Source of the DNA: Marinifilum breve
Lineage (GTDB): Bacteria > Bacteroidota > Bacteroidia > Bacteroidales > Marinifilaceae
DNA length: 64,000 bases
Direction: 5' to 3'
NCBI RefSeq assembly: GCF_003202155.1
Contig: NZ_QFLI01000001.1
Span: 921,358-985,357, forward strand
Made by a program: the position numbers and the translations under genes
In this document: piece by piece, positions 54,723-63,895 of the stretch
Layout: each line of letters begins with the position of its first letter
How positions within the stretch are numbered: the first letter of the stretch is position 1
The notes under the pieces: model-generated
What the model was told of the DNA's origin: nothing
Seen by the model: the letters and a program-made list of their open reading frames with translations, nothing else
The model's database searches: none

Positions 54723-56159
54723 TTAATGAAGGTTCCAACCTGGGTTTTGATCAATATTATTATTCTCCAATTCAGAGTTAAAAGGAATTGGTTGTGTTAA
54801 ACGATAATCACCATCTTCTAGTGTATACGACTCAACATCTTCATCATCGATAGCAGGACGAGTAAAACCTTTACCTGTTCTTACCATATCCATCCATAGC
54901 ATATCAAACTCAAAACAAAATTCTCTTTTTCGCTCATCCAAAATTTCTTGTAGAACATCGCTTCCTGTAAACTCAGTATAGCCAGTAATTCTGTTTGATT
55001 GAAACTCTTCAAGATAAGTTTTAGCTTTTGCCATATCTCCTTTTCTAGCATATGACTCAGCAACAATCAAATGTAAATCTGCAATTCTAAAAAAGAAATA
55101 AGGATTAATTCCCAAGCCAGATAAATTCTTAAATTTATTAATACTTCTATCTACATTATTAACCCATGCATTTCTTACATCATTATCAGACATAAGCTGG
55201 CTTAGTCTTTCACTTGCATAATTAGGCTGTCCCCAGGAAGGATTACCATGAACAGCATCTCGATACTCATTCGAATATCCAAAAGGTGTACAAACGAGTA
55301 ATGCATTATGATTTTCCTTTTCAACACCAGATTCCTGAATATCAAACAAATCATCAAACTCATCTATATTAGCAAGTTTTCTCCCTTCCATAGCCTTAGT
55401 TGCATACTCAATAGCCATGTCATAATCACCTTCGACACCGGCCCCTGATGCTCCTTTAAAATGATATACTTTAGCTAATAGTGCATTTACTAATTGCTTA
55501 TCGTAAAATAAGCTAAACTCAGTAGGCTCTGTAGTATATGACAGGATATCTTCCAATTCCTTAATAATTATAGCATATACTTCTGTTTGTGTTTTCCTTT
55601 CTGAATTATAAGATAACACATCATCGGCATTCAAATTAACAGGTATACCAAGATCATCTCTATTATAAGGAGAAAAATACTGCATCAGCTTAAATAGATT
55701 CCAGGCACGTAAGAATTTCGCCTCAGCTTGAATAATATTTGTTTCATCTTCAGTGATGCCACTAAGGGCATCAAGTTCTCCTAGAACTGTGTTGTAATAG
55801 CCAATTGAAGAATACAGATTATTCCACAAATTAGAATGGAAGTTTTTATTATACCATTGCAATGATTCATAAAAAATACCCCTATTATTTCTTCCCCACC
55901 AATTATCCAAGTAAACTGCATCGTCTAATTGTCCAGAATAATAAATAAAAGTTTTAAAGAAATCATCGTTAGAATAAAAAGGAGATACATTACTAACTGA
56001 ACTACCCTGTGTATATTCAGATAGGCATGCGCCCATCAAAGTTTTTACATCATCATAGGTTTTAACTACAGTTACATTTTTAGGCTCCACTTCCAGATAG
56101 CTCTCACAAGAGCTAAAACCCAAAACAAGAACCAATAATATATATGTTATTTTTTTCAT
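54723..56159 (-). CDS. SusD-family outer-membrane lipoprotein (locus 3)
   Basis: 478 residues, lipoprotein signal (VLGFSSC), SusD-type N-terminus (SYLEVEPKNVTVVKTYDDVKTLMGACLSEY), helical region IIQAEAKFLRAWNLFKLMQYFSPYN and C-terminal LDERKREFCFEFDMLWMDMVRTGKGF...YRLTQPIPFNSELENNNIDQNPGW. It follows SusC by 117 bases. Confidence 0.92.
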   Translation of the reverse strand: MKKITYILLVLVLGFSSCESYLEVEPKNVTVVKTYDDVKTLMGACLSEYTQGSSVSNVSPFYSNDDFFKTFIYYSGQLDDAVYLDNWWGRNNRGIFYESLQWYNKNFHSNLWNNLYSSIGYYNTVLGELDALSGITEDETNIIQAEAKFLRAWNLFKLMQYFSPYNRDDLGIPVNLNADDVLSYNSERKTQTEVYAIIIKELEDILSYTTEPTEFSLFYDKQLVNALLAKVYHFKGASGAGVEGDYDMAIEYATKAMEGRKLANIDEFDDLFDIQESGVEKENHNALLVCTPFGYSNEYRDAVHGNPSWGQPNYASERLSQLMSDNDVRNAWVNNVDRSINKFKNLSGLGINPYFFFRIADLHLIVAESYARKGDMAKAKTYLEEFQSNRITGYTEFTGSDVLQEILDERKREFCFEFDMLWMDMVRTGKGFTRPAIDDEDVESYTLEDGDYRLTQPIPFNSELENNNIDQNPGWNLH

Positions 56160-56276
56160 CTGTTTATAATTTTATTTTAGATCAGATGGAACTCACTATT
56201 AATTAAATAATCAATCTCACATGTTAGTTTAATATTATTTAATCATAGACGTTTCATTTTACTTATTTTAATTCTT

Positions 56277-59200
56277 TTAGAATCCTATATTCAATGACAT
56301 CACATACTTACGTGTATTAGGGTAATCAAGTACTCCCAATAGTGTTGGATCAATACCTTTGTATTTTGAGAAAATTGCCACATTACGTACATTAAAGTTG
56401 AGGCGTGCACTTTTCAATCCAATTCTATTAACAAATTCAGATTTAAACATATAGCCCAAACTAATCATGTTAATTCTAAAATAATCACCATTCTCCAATT
56501 CAGTATTAATCATATATCTATCAAAAGCTGAAAAATTATAATCAACACGAGGATAGTTCGTCACATCACCTGGCTGAGACCAAGAATCCAAAATGTGAGC
56601 TTGCTTATTTCTAGAAGTAGTTAATTTATCGTTAGCACCAAAAGACATAATTTTATGACCTCCTTTATAATCTCCTGAAATACGCAACGACAATTGCTTG
56701 TATTTTAAAGTTGTAGATATACCTCCATAGTAGCTTGGGGTATGATCTCCAAGATATGAAGCTTTTGGCAATTGAATATTTCTAGTCACATTTTGAGTCA
56801 ATTTCATATCAAAAGGTTTCCCGTCATCACCTATAACATATACATGACCATCAGATGGATTAATACTATGAAATTTATATCCATACCAGCCTTTTACAGG
56901 GTAACCTGTAACATATTCCTGTCCTTTGGCCGCAACATCATCCAAATTAGGGTAAAATGACTGCAAAATTTTATCATCCAATAAGTTCAAATTAGCCTGC
57001 CAAATCCATGTAAAATCATTACGATCGTATACAGTAGTAGTTATATCAAACTCCCAGCCTTTATTTGAAATAGAAGCAACATTTGCTTTGATACCTGACC
57101 TTCCTGATGAAACAGCAAGTTTCTTTTGGTTCAGTACATCTTCAGTAATATTATCAAAATAGTTCACTCCAATTTGCAATTTATTCTTCCAAAGCCCTAC
57201 TTCCACTCCAACATTACGATCTTTCTTTGTTTGCCATTTTAAGTTCTTACTAGGATAGTCTATTCTGTTTGGTAAAACCTGACCATCATACTTGTAATTA
57301 GCATTTGTAAAATGTAATAATGTATATGGTGAAGCATTACGATCAATACTTCCTGTATAACCATACCCTCCTTTTAACGCCAATAGTGAAATTATACTGC
57401 CTTCTAAAAAATCTTCATTATGAATATTCCATCGACCTGATACATTCCAAAGAGGTGTAAATTGGTTAGCATTCCCAACAAAAGTAGATCCATCATAACG
57501 TAAACTTCCACTTAATATATATCTATCCTTATATGAATACAGCATATTAGTAAAGAATGATGATAATTTATCTTCATATTCAGAAGTTCCACCAAGAGCA
57601 TACAAATTAAGACGATCAGCCTCAAATCCATCTAAATCAGGATATCCTCCGATTCCATGCACTGCATCGTAAGTAGGAGAAAAGTTGAAAAAAGTATTCG
57701 ATTGGGTCTGTCTAATTTCCTGACCTCCAAACAAAGTTACATAATGACCACCTTCAAATTCTTTCATAAACTGCAAGGTATTACGCAGTGTATACTCACT
57801 TCCTCTACTAGTACTTTCTCTTAGTGATCCCTGGAGCATGTCGTAGGAAAATGAAGATCTAATTTCTGGATGCCAGTTGGTATTATAATCGGAATATGTA
57901 CCAGGCGTAATCTTTTTTGAATTATGGTTCGAATTGATATTATAAGCCCCTTGTAAAGTATACGTTAATCCTGGCAGAAACTCATACTCAAATTTCAGAT
58001 TCATATTTGAACTAATATAACGCGAATCATCTGTATTCTTTTTCAGATCTTCAAGTACATTGAACTGACGAAAATAATCATCCCCATTAACCGTATTAAT
58101 AGATGAAGGATAGGTTAAATCATATGCATATGTTCCATCTTCATTATATGGTTTTTCATATGGATTAGCATAAATAGCATATGTTAATGGATTAATAACG
58201 CTCGCCGTTTTTGTAGTATTTCTTAAATTACTTGTTAATCCAAATGTAATTCTGGTTTTTTCAGATGGATTGTGTGTAATCTTCATGTTTAACCCAAGCT
58301 TATCAAACTTATTATTAGGCTCGATACCTTTCTCCGACAAATAGTTCCCCGATACGTAGTATTGAGTTTTTTCATTTCCGCCACTCATACTTAAAGAGTG
58401 TTGCTGACTTATAGCAGTTTTAAATATCTCCTTAAACCAATTTGTATTGGTATTACGCAATTGATCTAAAGCCGTATTTGCATCATCTAAGGTCATGGTT
58501 TCATTTTCAATGGCTCTATAAATATCAGCAGCTCTACCAAGAAACGGTCTCTCGCTCCAATCCTCATAATAGCCTTTCTCAAATTCAACCTTCTCAGCTG
58601 AGTTCATCATAAACAACTCAGGATTTGGCCTTTCGGTAATTGTCATATTTGAGGTAACATTAAAAAATGTTTTACCAGAATGACCAGATTTTGTTGTAAT
58701 AACAATCACACCATTGGCTGCCTGCGCTCCATAAATAGCAGAAGCCGCTGCATCTTTCAATACCGTAATTGATTCTATATCTTCTGGAGCTACATTACCG
58801 ATACCTGAAGTTAAAGCTTGAGCTCTTAAAGCATTCCCATCACTTACCTCAGGTACCGATCCCATCATAGGCATACCATCAACAATCCATAAAGGATTAG
58901 TATTACCAGTAAATGAGTTTACCCCACGAATTTGAATATCTGCATCTTCACCAGGTCTTCCACTTGAAACCACATTCAATCCAGATATGCTTCCTTCCAA
59001 AGCATCCTCAACAGAGGTAAAACCAACATTCTTAATAGCCTGATTGGTAATGGCCTTTGCACTCCCTGTCATTCTTTCACGATTGATGGTTTGGTATCCT
59101 GTAACAACTACCTCAGCCATTTGTTCCGAGTCTGCTGTAAGCTTTACATTTTGCACTGTCTGTCCTTTGTAAGTAATCTCTTGTGGCAACATCCCTACAA

Positions 59201-59747
59201 AAGAGAAAACCAATACCGAATTGTCATTTTCAACTTCGATAACATATTTTCCATCAATATCCGTTGCAACCCCCACCGAAGTTCCTTTAATTACAACCGA
59301 TACTCCTGGAAGAGGCAATCCTTGGTCGTCGGTTACCCTTCCTTTGATTTCCTTTTTTTCCTGTTGTTTCGATTTTGGAGCTACATAAGGCTTTTGTTTT
59401 ACAACAACCACCTTATCAATCACTTCATAAGTAAGGTTGGTATTTTCGAAACATGAGTTCAGTATTTCTTCAACAGTCGCATCTTTTTCCGATACATTTA
59501 CGTCCATAATACCCTCAACATCATCTAAATCGTAAACAAAAGAGAATTCACTATTGTTACGAATTTCCTCAAAAACCTCGATTAAAGTCTGGTTTGTCAG
59601 TTCCATGTTGAACCTTGTATTCTGCGAATAAACACTAGCAGAAAGTTGCACAACACTTAAAACCATTAGCATAAACGTAAATTTCATAGCTAATAAAGGT
59701 TTGTAGAGATTCTTGCGAAAGAAACTCCGGGTTTCATTTTTTTCCAT
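56277..59747 (-). CDS. SusC-type TonB-dependent transducer with STN domain (locus 3)
   Basis: 1156 residues from the ATG at 59747. The frame runs 8 codons further to 59771, but 59747 matches the locus 2 start context (TACAAATkTATG followed by A-rich codons). Signal segment, STN domain (RFNMELTNQTLIEVFEEIRNNSEFSFVYDLDDVEG), carboxypeptidase-regulatory-like domain (IKGRVTDDQGLPLPGVSVVIKGTS), plug (AAIYGAQAANGVIVITTKSG) and barrel ending YVMSLNIGF. It is the signal receptor partner of the FecR at 59857. Some frames within it on the opposite strand are not genes. Confidence 0.94.
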   Translation of the reverse strand: MEKNETRSFFRKNLYKPLLAMKFTFMLMVLSVVQLSASVYSQNTRFNMELTNQTLIEVFEEIRNNSEFSFVYDLDDVEGIMDVNVSEKDATVEEILNSCFENTNLTYEVIDKVVVVKQKPYVAPKSKQQEKKEIKGRVTDDQGLPLPGVSVVIKGTSVGVATDIDGKYVIEVENDNSVLVFSFVGMLPQEITYKGQTVQNVKLTADSEQMAEVVVTGYQTINRERMTGSAKAITNQAIKNVGFTSVEDALEGSISGLNVVSSGRPGEDADIQIRGVNSFTGNTNPLWIVDGMPMMGSVPEVSDGNALRAQALTSGIGNVAPEDIESITVLKDAAASAIYGAQAANGVIVITTKSGHSGKTFFNVTSNMTITERPNPELFMMNSAEKVEFEKGYYEDWSERPFLGRAADIYRAIENETMTLDDANTALDQLRNTNTNWFKEIFKTAISQQHSLSMSGGNEKTQYYVSGNYLSEKGIEPNNKFDKLGLNMKITHNPSEKTRITFGLTSNLRNTTKTASVINPLTYAIYANPYEKPYNEDGTYAYDLTYPSSINTVNGDDYFRQFNVLEDLKKNTDDSRYISSNMNLKFEYEFLPGLTYTLQGAYNINSNHNSKKITPGTYSDYNTNWHPEIRSSFSYDMLQGSLRESTSRGSEYTLRNTLQFMKEFEGGHYVTLFGGQEIRQTQSNTFFNFSPTYDAVHGIGGYPDLDGFEADRLNLYALGGTSEYEDKLSSFFTNMLYSYKDRYILSGSLRYDGSTFVGNANQFTPLWNVSGRWNIHNEDFLEGSIISLLALKGGYGYTGSIDRNASPYTLLHFTNANYKYDGQVLPNRIDYPSKNLKWQTKKDRNVGVEVGLWKNKLQIGVNYFDNITEDVLNQKKLAVSSGRSGIKANVASISNKGWEFDITTTVYDRNDFTWIWQANLNLLDDKILQSFYPNLDDVAAKGQEYVTGYPVKGWYGYKFHSINPSDGHVYVIGDDGKPFDMKLTQNVTRNIQLPKASYLGDHTPSYYGGISTTLKYKQLSLRISGDYKGGHKIMSFGANDKLTTSRNKQAHILDSWSQPGDVTNYPRVDYNFSAFDRYMINTELENGDYFRINMISLGYMFKSEFVNRIGLKSARLNFNVRNVAIFSKYKGIDPTLLGVLDYPNTRKYVMSLNIGF

Positions 59748-59773
59748 AAATTTGTACTTAGGGTTTAACAATT

Positions 59774-59793
59774 CAATTCCTTGCAGGGAATTG
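59774..59793 (-). promoter_or_regulatory. Leader hairpin 2 upstream of SusC (locus 3)
   Basis: CAATTCC-6 bases-GGAATTG, 20 bases in all, 26 bases before the SusC start at 59747. Counterpart of 44795-44814. Confidence 0.6.
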
Positions 59794-59807
59794 GGTTTTT
59801 ATACATT

Positions 59808-59837
59808 GAGCAGAGATTGTTGCAGCAAACTCTGCTC
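59808..59837 (-). promoter_or_regulatory. Leader hairpin 1 between FecR and SusC (locus 3)
   Basis: GAGCAGAG/CTCTGCTC stem; the minus-strand loop TTTGCTGCAACAAT shares CAACAAT with the locus 2 hairpin. The only T-rich flank is on the plus strand, so it is not a terminator for this operon. Confidence 0.6.
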
Positions 59838-59856
59838 TTTTTTATTATTCAAATTA

Positions 59857-61026
59857 TTAATTGGTTACCGTTATAATATTTGATTTAATTTCAAAATTTA
59901 CTTTTTTAGTTTTCGACAGGATATCCAGGATCTTATTAATGTCTTCATATCTTTTTACTTCAACCGAAAACCTCTTATTGATCACAGATTGATTGCTAAA
60001 GAACACTTTGATATCGTACCAGCGCTCCAGTTTCTCCATTATGGTTCCCAAGCTAGCCTCCTTAAAATAGAATATTCCATCTTTCCATAGTGCTATACTT
60101 TTTGCATCCACATTTTGAATGGCAAATTGTCTTTCATCATCGCCAATAACAGCTTTCTGATCGGGTTTAATGATTACACTTTCGGCGTTCTTTCTCAATT
60201 TCACACTTCCTTCTACCAAACTTGTGCTGATAAACTTCTGATCCGAGTATGCTTCCACATTAAACTCAGTTCCCAATACTTCAATCTCAACATCTCTTAC
60301 ATCCACCACGAATGGTTTTTCTTTGTTGTGTGCTACATCGAAATATACTTCACCGGCAATCCAGACTTTTCTTTTATCCTTATTGAATTGAACCGGATAT
60401 TTAATTTCAGAATCAGAGTTCAACCAAACTTTGGTACCATCGGCCAAAGTTAACTGATACTCACCTCCAACCGGAACTTTTACCTGGTTGTACAATACCT
60501 TCTCACTCTCTTTGCCCGATGCATAAGCCAATTTCCCTTTGCTATTGCTGATCAATGTTCCATCTTTTTCAAGTATGCTATCATTTTCTTCATTTTCCAG
60601 CTGCAAAGTTTTTCCATTGTGCAATTTCAATACTGCTTTCGATGATCCTGGCTCAATCTGAATTTCGGCCAAATCCTGTCCCATCTCAAGATCTTTGGTA
60701 GAAATATGATACAGACCTCCCAGCAAAACACCTATGAACAATACTGCTGCAATTCGAAGGCTCCATTCTTTCAATCGAATTGTCTTTTTCTTCGGTTGAA
60801 TTTCCTGATAAACCTTATCCCAGGCAGCTTTTTTATTCAATGATTCCACAAAAGCATCTCTTTGTTTTCGTTTCTCACCAGCCTTAATGATTTCGTACAG
60901 CTCCTGATTATCAGCAGAACTGTTCTTCCAATTTTCCAAAACCTGGATCTCTTCAGGTGTCAGATCATCAATCAGTTCTCTCGAAATCAGTTGAGCAATT
61001 TTATATTCGGTGTGCAATTTCTCCAT
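59857..61026 (-). CDS. FecR-family anti-sigma factor (locus 3)
   Basis: 389 residues: cytoplasmic helical N-terminus (YKIAQLISRELIDDLTPEEIQVLENWKN), membrane helix (LRIAAVLFIGVLLGGLYHI), FecR domain (YQLTLADGTKVWLNSDSEIKYPVQF...GEVYFDVAHNKEKPFVVDV...GTEFNVEAYSD) and DUF4974-like C-terminus (FYFKEASLGTIMEKLERWYDIKVFF). It sits between sigma factor and SusC as in loci 1 and 2. The gap to the sigma gene carries short tandem repeats. Confidence 0.93.
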   Translation of the reverse strand: MEKLHTEYKIAQLISRELIDDLTPEEIQVLENWKNSSADNQELYEIIKAGEKRKQRDAFVESLNKKAAWDKVYQEIQPKKKTIRLKEWSLRIAAVLFIGVLLGGLYHISTKDLEMGQDLAEIQIEPGSSKAVLKLHNGKTLQLENEENDSILEKDGTLISNSKGKLAYASGKESEKVLYNQVKVPVGGEYQLTLADGTKVWLNSDSEIKYPVQFNKDKRKVWIAGEVYFDVAHNKEKPFVVDVRDVEIEVLGTEFNVEAYSDQKFISTSLVEGSVKLRKNAESVIIKPDQKAVIGDDERQFAIQNVDAKSIALWKDGIFYFKEASLGTIMEKLERWYDIKVFFSNQSVINKRFSVEVKRYEDINKILDILSKTKKVNFEIKSNIITVTN

Positions 61027-61165
61027 TTAGAATTTTCGTTTTCTATTAGTAAAACAATCAAAAAAATGTAGTAGATGAATGCAAGATGAAAAAAAAATAC
61101 ATTTTTTAACAATTACTTGCAATTTTAATAGGATGGATTGATAATCAAAGGGGACAGAAAGCTTT

Positions 61166-61189
61166 GAAGAGTCGAAGAGTCGAAGAGTA
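61166..61189. repeat. Octamer tandem repeat GAAGAGTC, three copies
   Basis: Three head-to-tail copies, the last with one change, in the sigma-FecR gap of locus 3. Confidence 0.8.
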
Positions 61190-61258
61190 ATGCAAGCTTC
61201 ACAACTCGTAGTTATTTACACAACTTTATATCACTAGGAATCGGAACCTGCAAGCTGG

Positions 61259-61297
<39 letters not shown>

Positions 61298-61329
61298 GAA
61301 CTCTATACTTAAACCTACCAGCTACCTGC

Positions 61330-61350
61330 TGATAACTGATAACTGATAAC
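61330..61350. repeat. Heptamer tandem repeat TGATAAC, three copies
   Basis: Three perfect units ending 2 bases from the sigma gene stop at 61353. Confidence 0.85.
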
Positions 61351-61352
61351 TG

Positions 61353-61907
61353 TTATACTTCTCCTAGCAACAAAAGCAGTAAAAAGAAATAATCTTTCAA
61401 CTTGCTTCTTAAAGTTTTTAAAGAATTGTATTTAAGAGTTTTCACCGTATTTACCGAAACATCCAAACGCTCAGCAATTTCCTGGTTCTGTAATCCTTGA
61501 AGGCTCAACATCATTACCCTTGCACTTTTCCTGGGCAATTCTTCAATTGCCTGTTGTAAAATTCGGTAGGTTTCTTCCTCAACAATCTGATTGTTAAAAT
61601 TCAAGAAATCTTCCTTGATTAAGCTATCAGTGTACTGATTTCCCAGCTTATCTCTTTTCAGGTGATTTAAGCTAAGATTTTTAACCATGACATACAGAAA
61701 GGACTTCAATGACAAAATAGTATCGTACTTTTCCCTGGAATTCCACAGTTTTATAAAAGCTTCCTGCGCAATATCTTCAGCAACACCATCATCTTTCACA
61801 TATTCGCGTGCTACCACACACATGGAAGGATACAATTGATTAAAAAGTTCCTCGAATGCCTTGGCATCGCCTGATTTTATGCGTTGAAACAAAAGATTAG
61901 TGGTCAT
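61353..61907 (-). CDS. ECF (FecI-type) sigma-70 factor (locus 3)
   Basis: 184 residues from the ATG at 61907; upstream codons to 61958 begin with TTG and add no conserved sequence. Region 2 (FEELFNQLYPSMCVVAREYVKDDGVAEDIAQEAFIKLWNSR) and region 4 (IEELPRKSARVMMLSLQGLQNQEIAERLDVSVNTVKTLKYNSLKTLRSKL) are clear. It ends in a hydrophobic leucine-rich tail (DYFFLLLLLLGEV). It partners with the FecR at 59857. The tandem-repeat-rich gap after it (61027-61352) separates sigma from anti-sigma by 326 bases, more than in loci 1 and 2. Confidence 0.93.
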   Translation of the reverse strand: MTTNLLFQRIKSGDAKAFEELFNQLYPSMCVVAREYVKDDGVAEDIAQEAFIKLWNSREKYDTILSLKSFLYVMVKNLSLNHLKRDKLGNQYTDSLIKEDFLNFNNQIVEEETYRILQQAIEELPRKSARVMMLSLQGLQNQEIAERLDVSVNTVKTLKYNSLKTLRSKLKDYFFLLLLLLGEV

Positions 61908-62036
61908 AGTTAGTGGGTTGTTGGAGCTCAAATTTAGAAATTGATTGTAAAAAATCAAATTTGTGTTTGTTTTAAAAAGAATTGTAACTCCATTCTAAAC
62001 TAGCATAAAATTACCCTTACGAACTTTCCGTTAAGC

Positions 62037-62319
62037 TTTTCCTATCGTAGGAAAACATGTACGGAACATTTGTTAGAGCCAACGGAAGACAGAAACACAT
62101 TTTCCTAAAGCAGAAAATGCTTTTTCTAAGCTCCTTTATGCCCAACGGGACTTAGGAAAACACTTTCCTAACTTCCGTTATGCTTTTTTTACCATCCAGA
62201 CATCTTTTCCTACGATAGGAAAATGTGTTTCTGTCTTCCGTTGGCGTTTTCCTATGTTAGGAAAACACTTTCCCAACATCCATTGGTACTTTTCCAGCTT
62301 AGGAAAAGCTTTTCCTAAG
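62037..62319. repeat. Field of nested inverted repeats
   Basis: About 280 bases built from TTTTCCTA/TAGGAAAA palindromes: 62037-62055, 62152-62171, 62205-62223 (exact reverse complement of the first), 62246-62266 and a perfect 22-base palindrome at 62298-62319. In addition, a perfect 30-base inverted repeat joins 62078-62107 with 62216-62245. No open frame uses this stretch. The remainder of 61908-62511 has no gene. Confidence 0.85.
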
Positions 62320-62511
62320 TTAGGATAGTAAATTTTTGAGCTTTAAAATTCAGAATTTTGAAATTTTTGTGGTGATTTTAGAAAAAATACAAACCAATTG
62401 GCCAATTATATTTATGAACTTAATGATATTATGTAAACAAACCACAACACACAAAAGCTTTTAATCATACACACTTCAGGAATTTTCACCTACCATCTTA
62501 GAAAACCATAT

Positions 62512-62727
62512 CTAAATTAAAAAATCCTTCTTAAAACAGGCTTTTGGTTTTCTCAACCGAAAATGTCTAATATTTACGGATGTTTTACTTTTATTAAACT
62601 CGATGAAAATTTCAATTTTCGAAAAATCAAACACCACTTTATTAACATAGGCTTTTAACGGAAGTTCAGAAAATAAAAATTTTATAGAACTTTCGCTCAT
62701 TTTTCTGTTAAAAAAGAAAAATTTCAA
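62512..62727 (-). CDS. Doubtful small frame, 71 codons
   Basis: An isolated frame with phenylalanine- and lysine-rich composition (MKFFFFNRKMSESS...), no recognisable domain and no ribosome site. Its sequence from MSESSIKFLF onward could be a small soluble protein, but AT-rich noncoding DNA yields similar frames. Kept only as a possibility. Confidence 0.2.
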   Translation of the reverse strand: MKFFFFNRKMSESSIKFLFSELPLKAYVNKVVFDFSKIEIFIEFNKSKTSVNIRHFRLRKPKACFKKDFLI

Positions 62728-62873
62728 CTTTTTTCAACAATGCTCAAAGCCTTATTTTATCTGACGTAAGTAAATTTTTTAATGGTTAAATAAATTTTTT
62801 ATTCGATTTATTTCTTGACATTTCGAAAAATACATCTCAACTTTATTATACGACATCTAGATAACAAAACATT

Positions 62874-62885
62874 AAACGATCGTTT
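62874..62885. promoter_or_regulatory. Palindrome upstream of the 62926 gene
   Basis: AAACGATCGTTT, a perfect 12-base palindrome about 40 bases before the start codon; operator-like. Confidence 0.35.
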
Positions 62886-62925
62886 TATGAATTTCTTTTT
62901 TAACATGAACTAAAAGCGAAATACC

Positions 62926-63564
62926 ATGACACAAGTTAAACTTTCAAATGATTACATTGCGAAACCCGAAGACGAATTTAATGCCCAAGGCGAAAACATT
63001 GTTGCGAAACTTCTGGTTTATCAAGCTATTCTTGGACTGAGTGATGAAGAAGTGGCAGAATTTACGGCGATAATTCAAAAAGACAAAGCATTGAGTGAAA
63101 AGAAAAACATCATTCAAGCCCAATCGCGTGCTACAACCAAAGAATATGATACAAACCATCCCCTATGCGTAAAAGCTTTTCGAAATTTCAGGAAAGCACT
63201 TGAAAACAATCCCAACTGTACTCCTGCAATCTTAGAGGATTTTGGACTGAGTTCTACTCATCGTGTAATCGACACGGATACTCAAAGGCCTGAAATTCAT
63301 GTAGAGTTGGTTTCTGGTGCTCCTCGCATTAAGTATACAAAATCTATTTTTGATGGTATTCGCTTGTTTTGCAGAATTAGCTATGGCGAACAGGAAATGG
63401 AATACGAAGAAACCATAACCCGACCATTCTGGAAAGATACCAAAGCAAGAATGGATCCTTTAAAACCTGAAACCAGAACTTACTATGCCTATTTTCTCTA
63501 TAAGGGACAAATTGTTGGTCAGAAATCAAATGTAGATAGCATTACCCTGGAGGCTTTGAGGTAA
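62926..63564 (+). CDS. Unknown cytoplasmic protein with fibronectin-III-like C-terminus
   Basis: 212 residues, no signal peptide. The N-terminal half is helical (LVYQAILGLSDEEVAEFTAIIQKDKALSEKKNII...CVKAFRNFRKALENNPNCTPAILEDFGL). The C-terminal half (PEIHVELVSGAPRIKYTKSIFDGIRLFCRISYGEQEMEYEETITRPFWKDT...PLKPETRTYYAYFLYKGQIVGQKSNVDSITL) has the strand pattern of a fibronectin type III or similar beta-sandwich. I do not recognise a named family. It is monocistronic, with a strong terminator. Confidence 0.7.
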   Translation: MTQVKLSNDYIAKPEDEFNAQGENIVAKLLVYQAILGLSDEEVAEFTAIIQKDKALSEKKNIIQAQSRATTKEYDTNHPLCVKAFRNFRKALENNPNCTPAILEDFGLSSTHRVIDTDTQRPEIHVELVSGAPRIKYTKSIFDGIRLFCRISYGEQEMEYEETITRPFWKDTKARMDPLKPETRTYYAYFLYKGQIVGQKSNVDSITLEALR

Positions 63565-63581
63565 ATTGACTTGTATAAATT

Positions 63582-63610
63582 AGGGCTACACTTTGAGGTG
63601 TAGCCCTTTT
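63582..63610 (+). terminator. Terminator of the 62926 gene
   Basis: AGGGCTACAC/GTGTAGCCCT stem, 6-base loop, then TTTT on the plus strand. Confidence 0.88.
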
Positions 63611-63671
63611 AAGCTGCCTAAAGACTTAACAGATCACTACACGTGGAGTTTAAAAAGGCAAAAAAACAAAA

Positions 63672-63699
63672 AGAGCAAGCCATAACAGCTTGCTGCTCT
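63672..63699 (-). terminator. Terminator of the right-edge gene
   Basis: AGAGCAAGC/GCTTGCTgCTCT stem with a 7-base loop, then TTTTTGTTTTTTT on the minus strand. It lies about 200 bases past the stop at 63896; the sequence between has no gene. Confidence 0.7.
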
Positions 63700-63895
63700 A
63701 ACTAATCAAATAAAATACATCCTTTATCTAAAACGGAATGTATTTCTGAACCCAATCGTTTATAATTTATAATTGGAGCAGGCACTAGCTACTATACCCA
63801 CTCCTCAACAATCATAAACTAATCAACGTGCTATTAAACTGAAGTACTTTCGTATAATGGAAATTGACCTTAATGTATACAAGTAAAATATAGCT

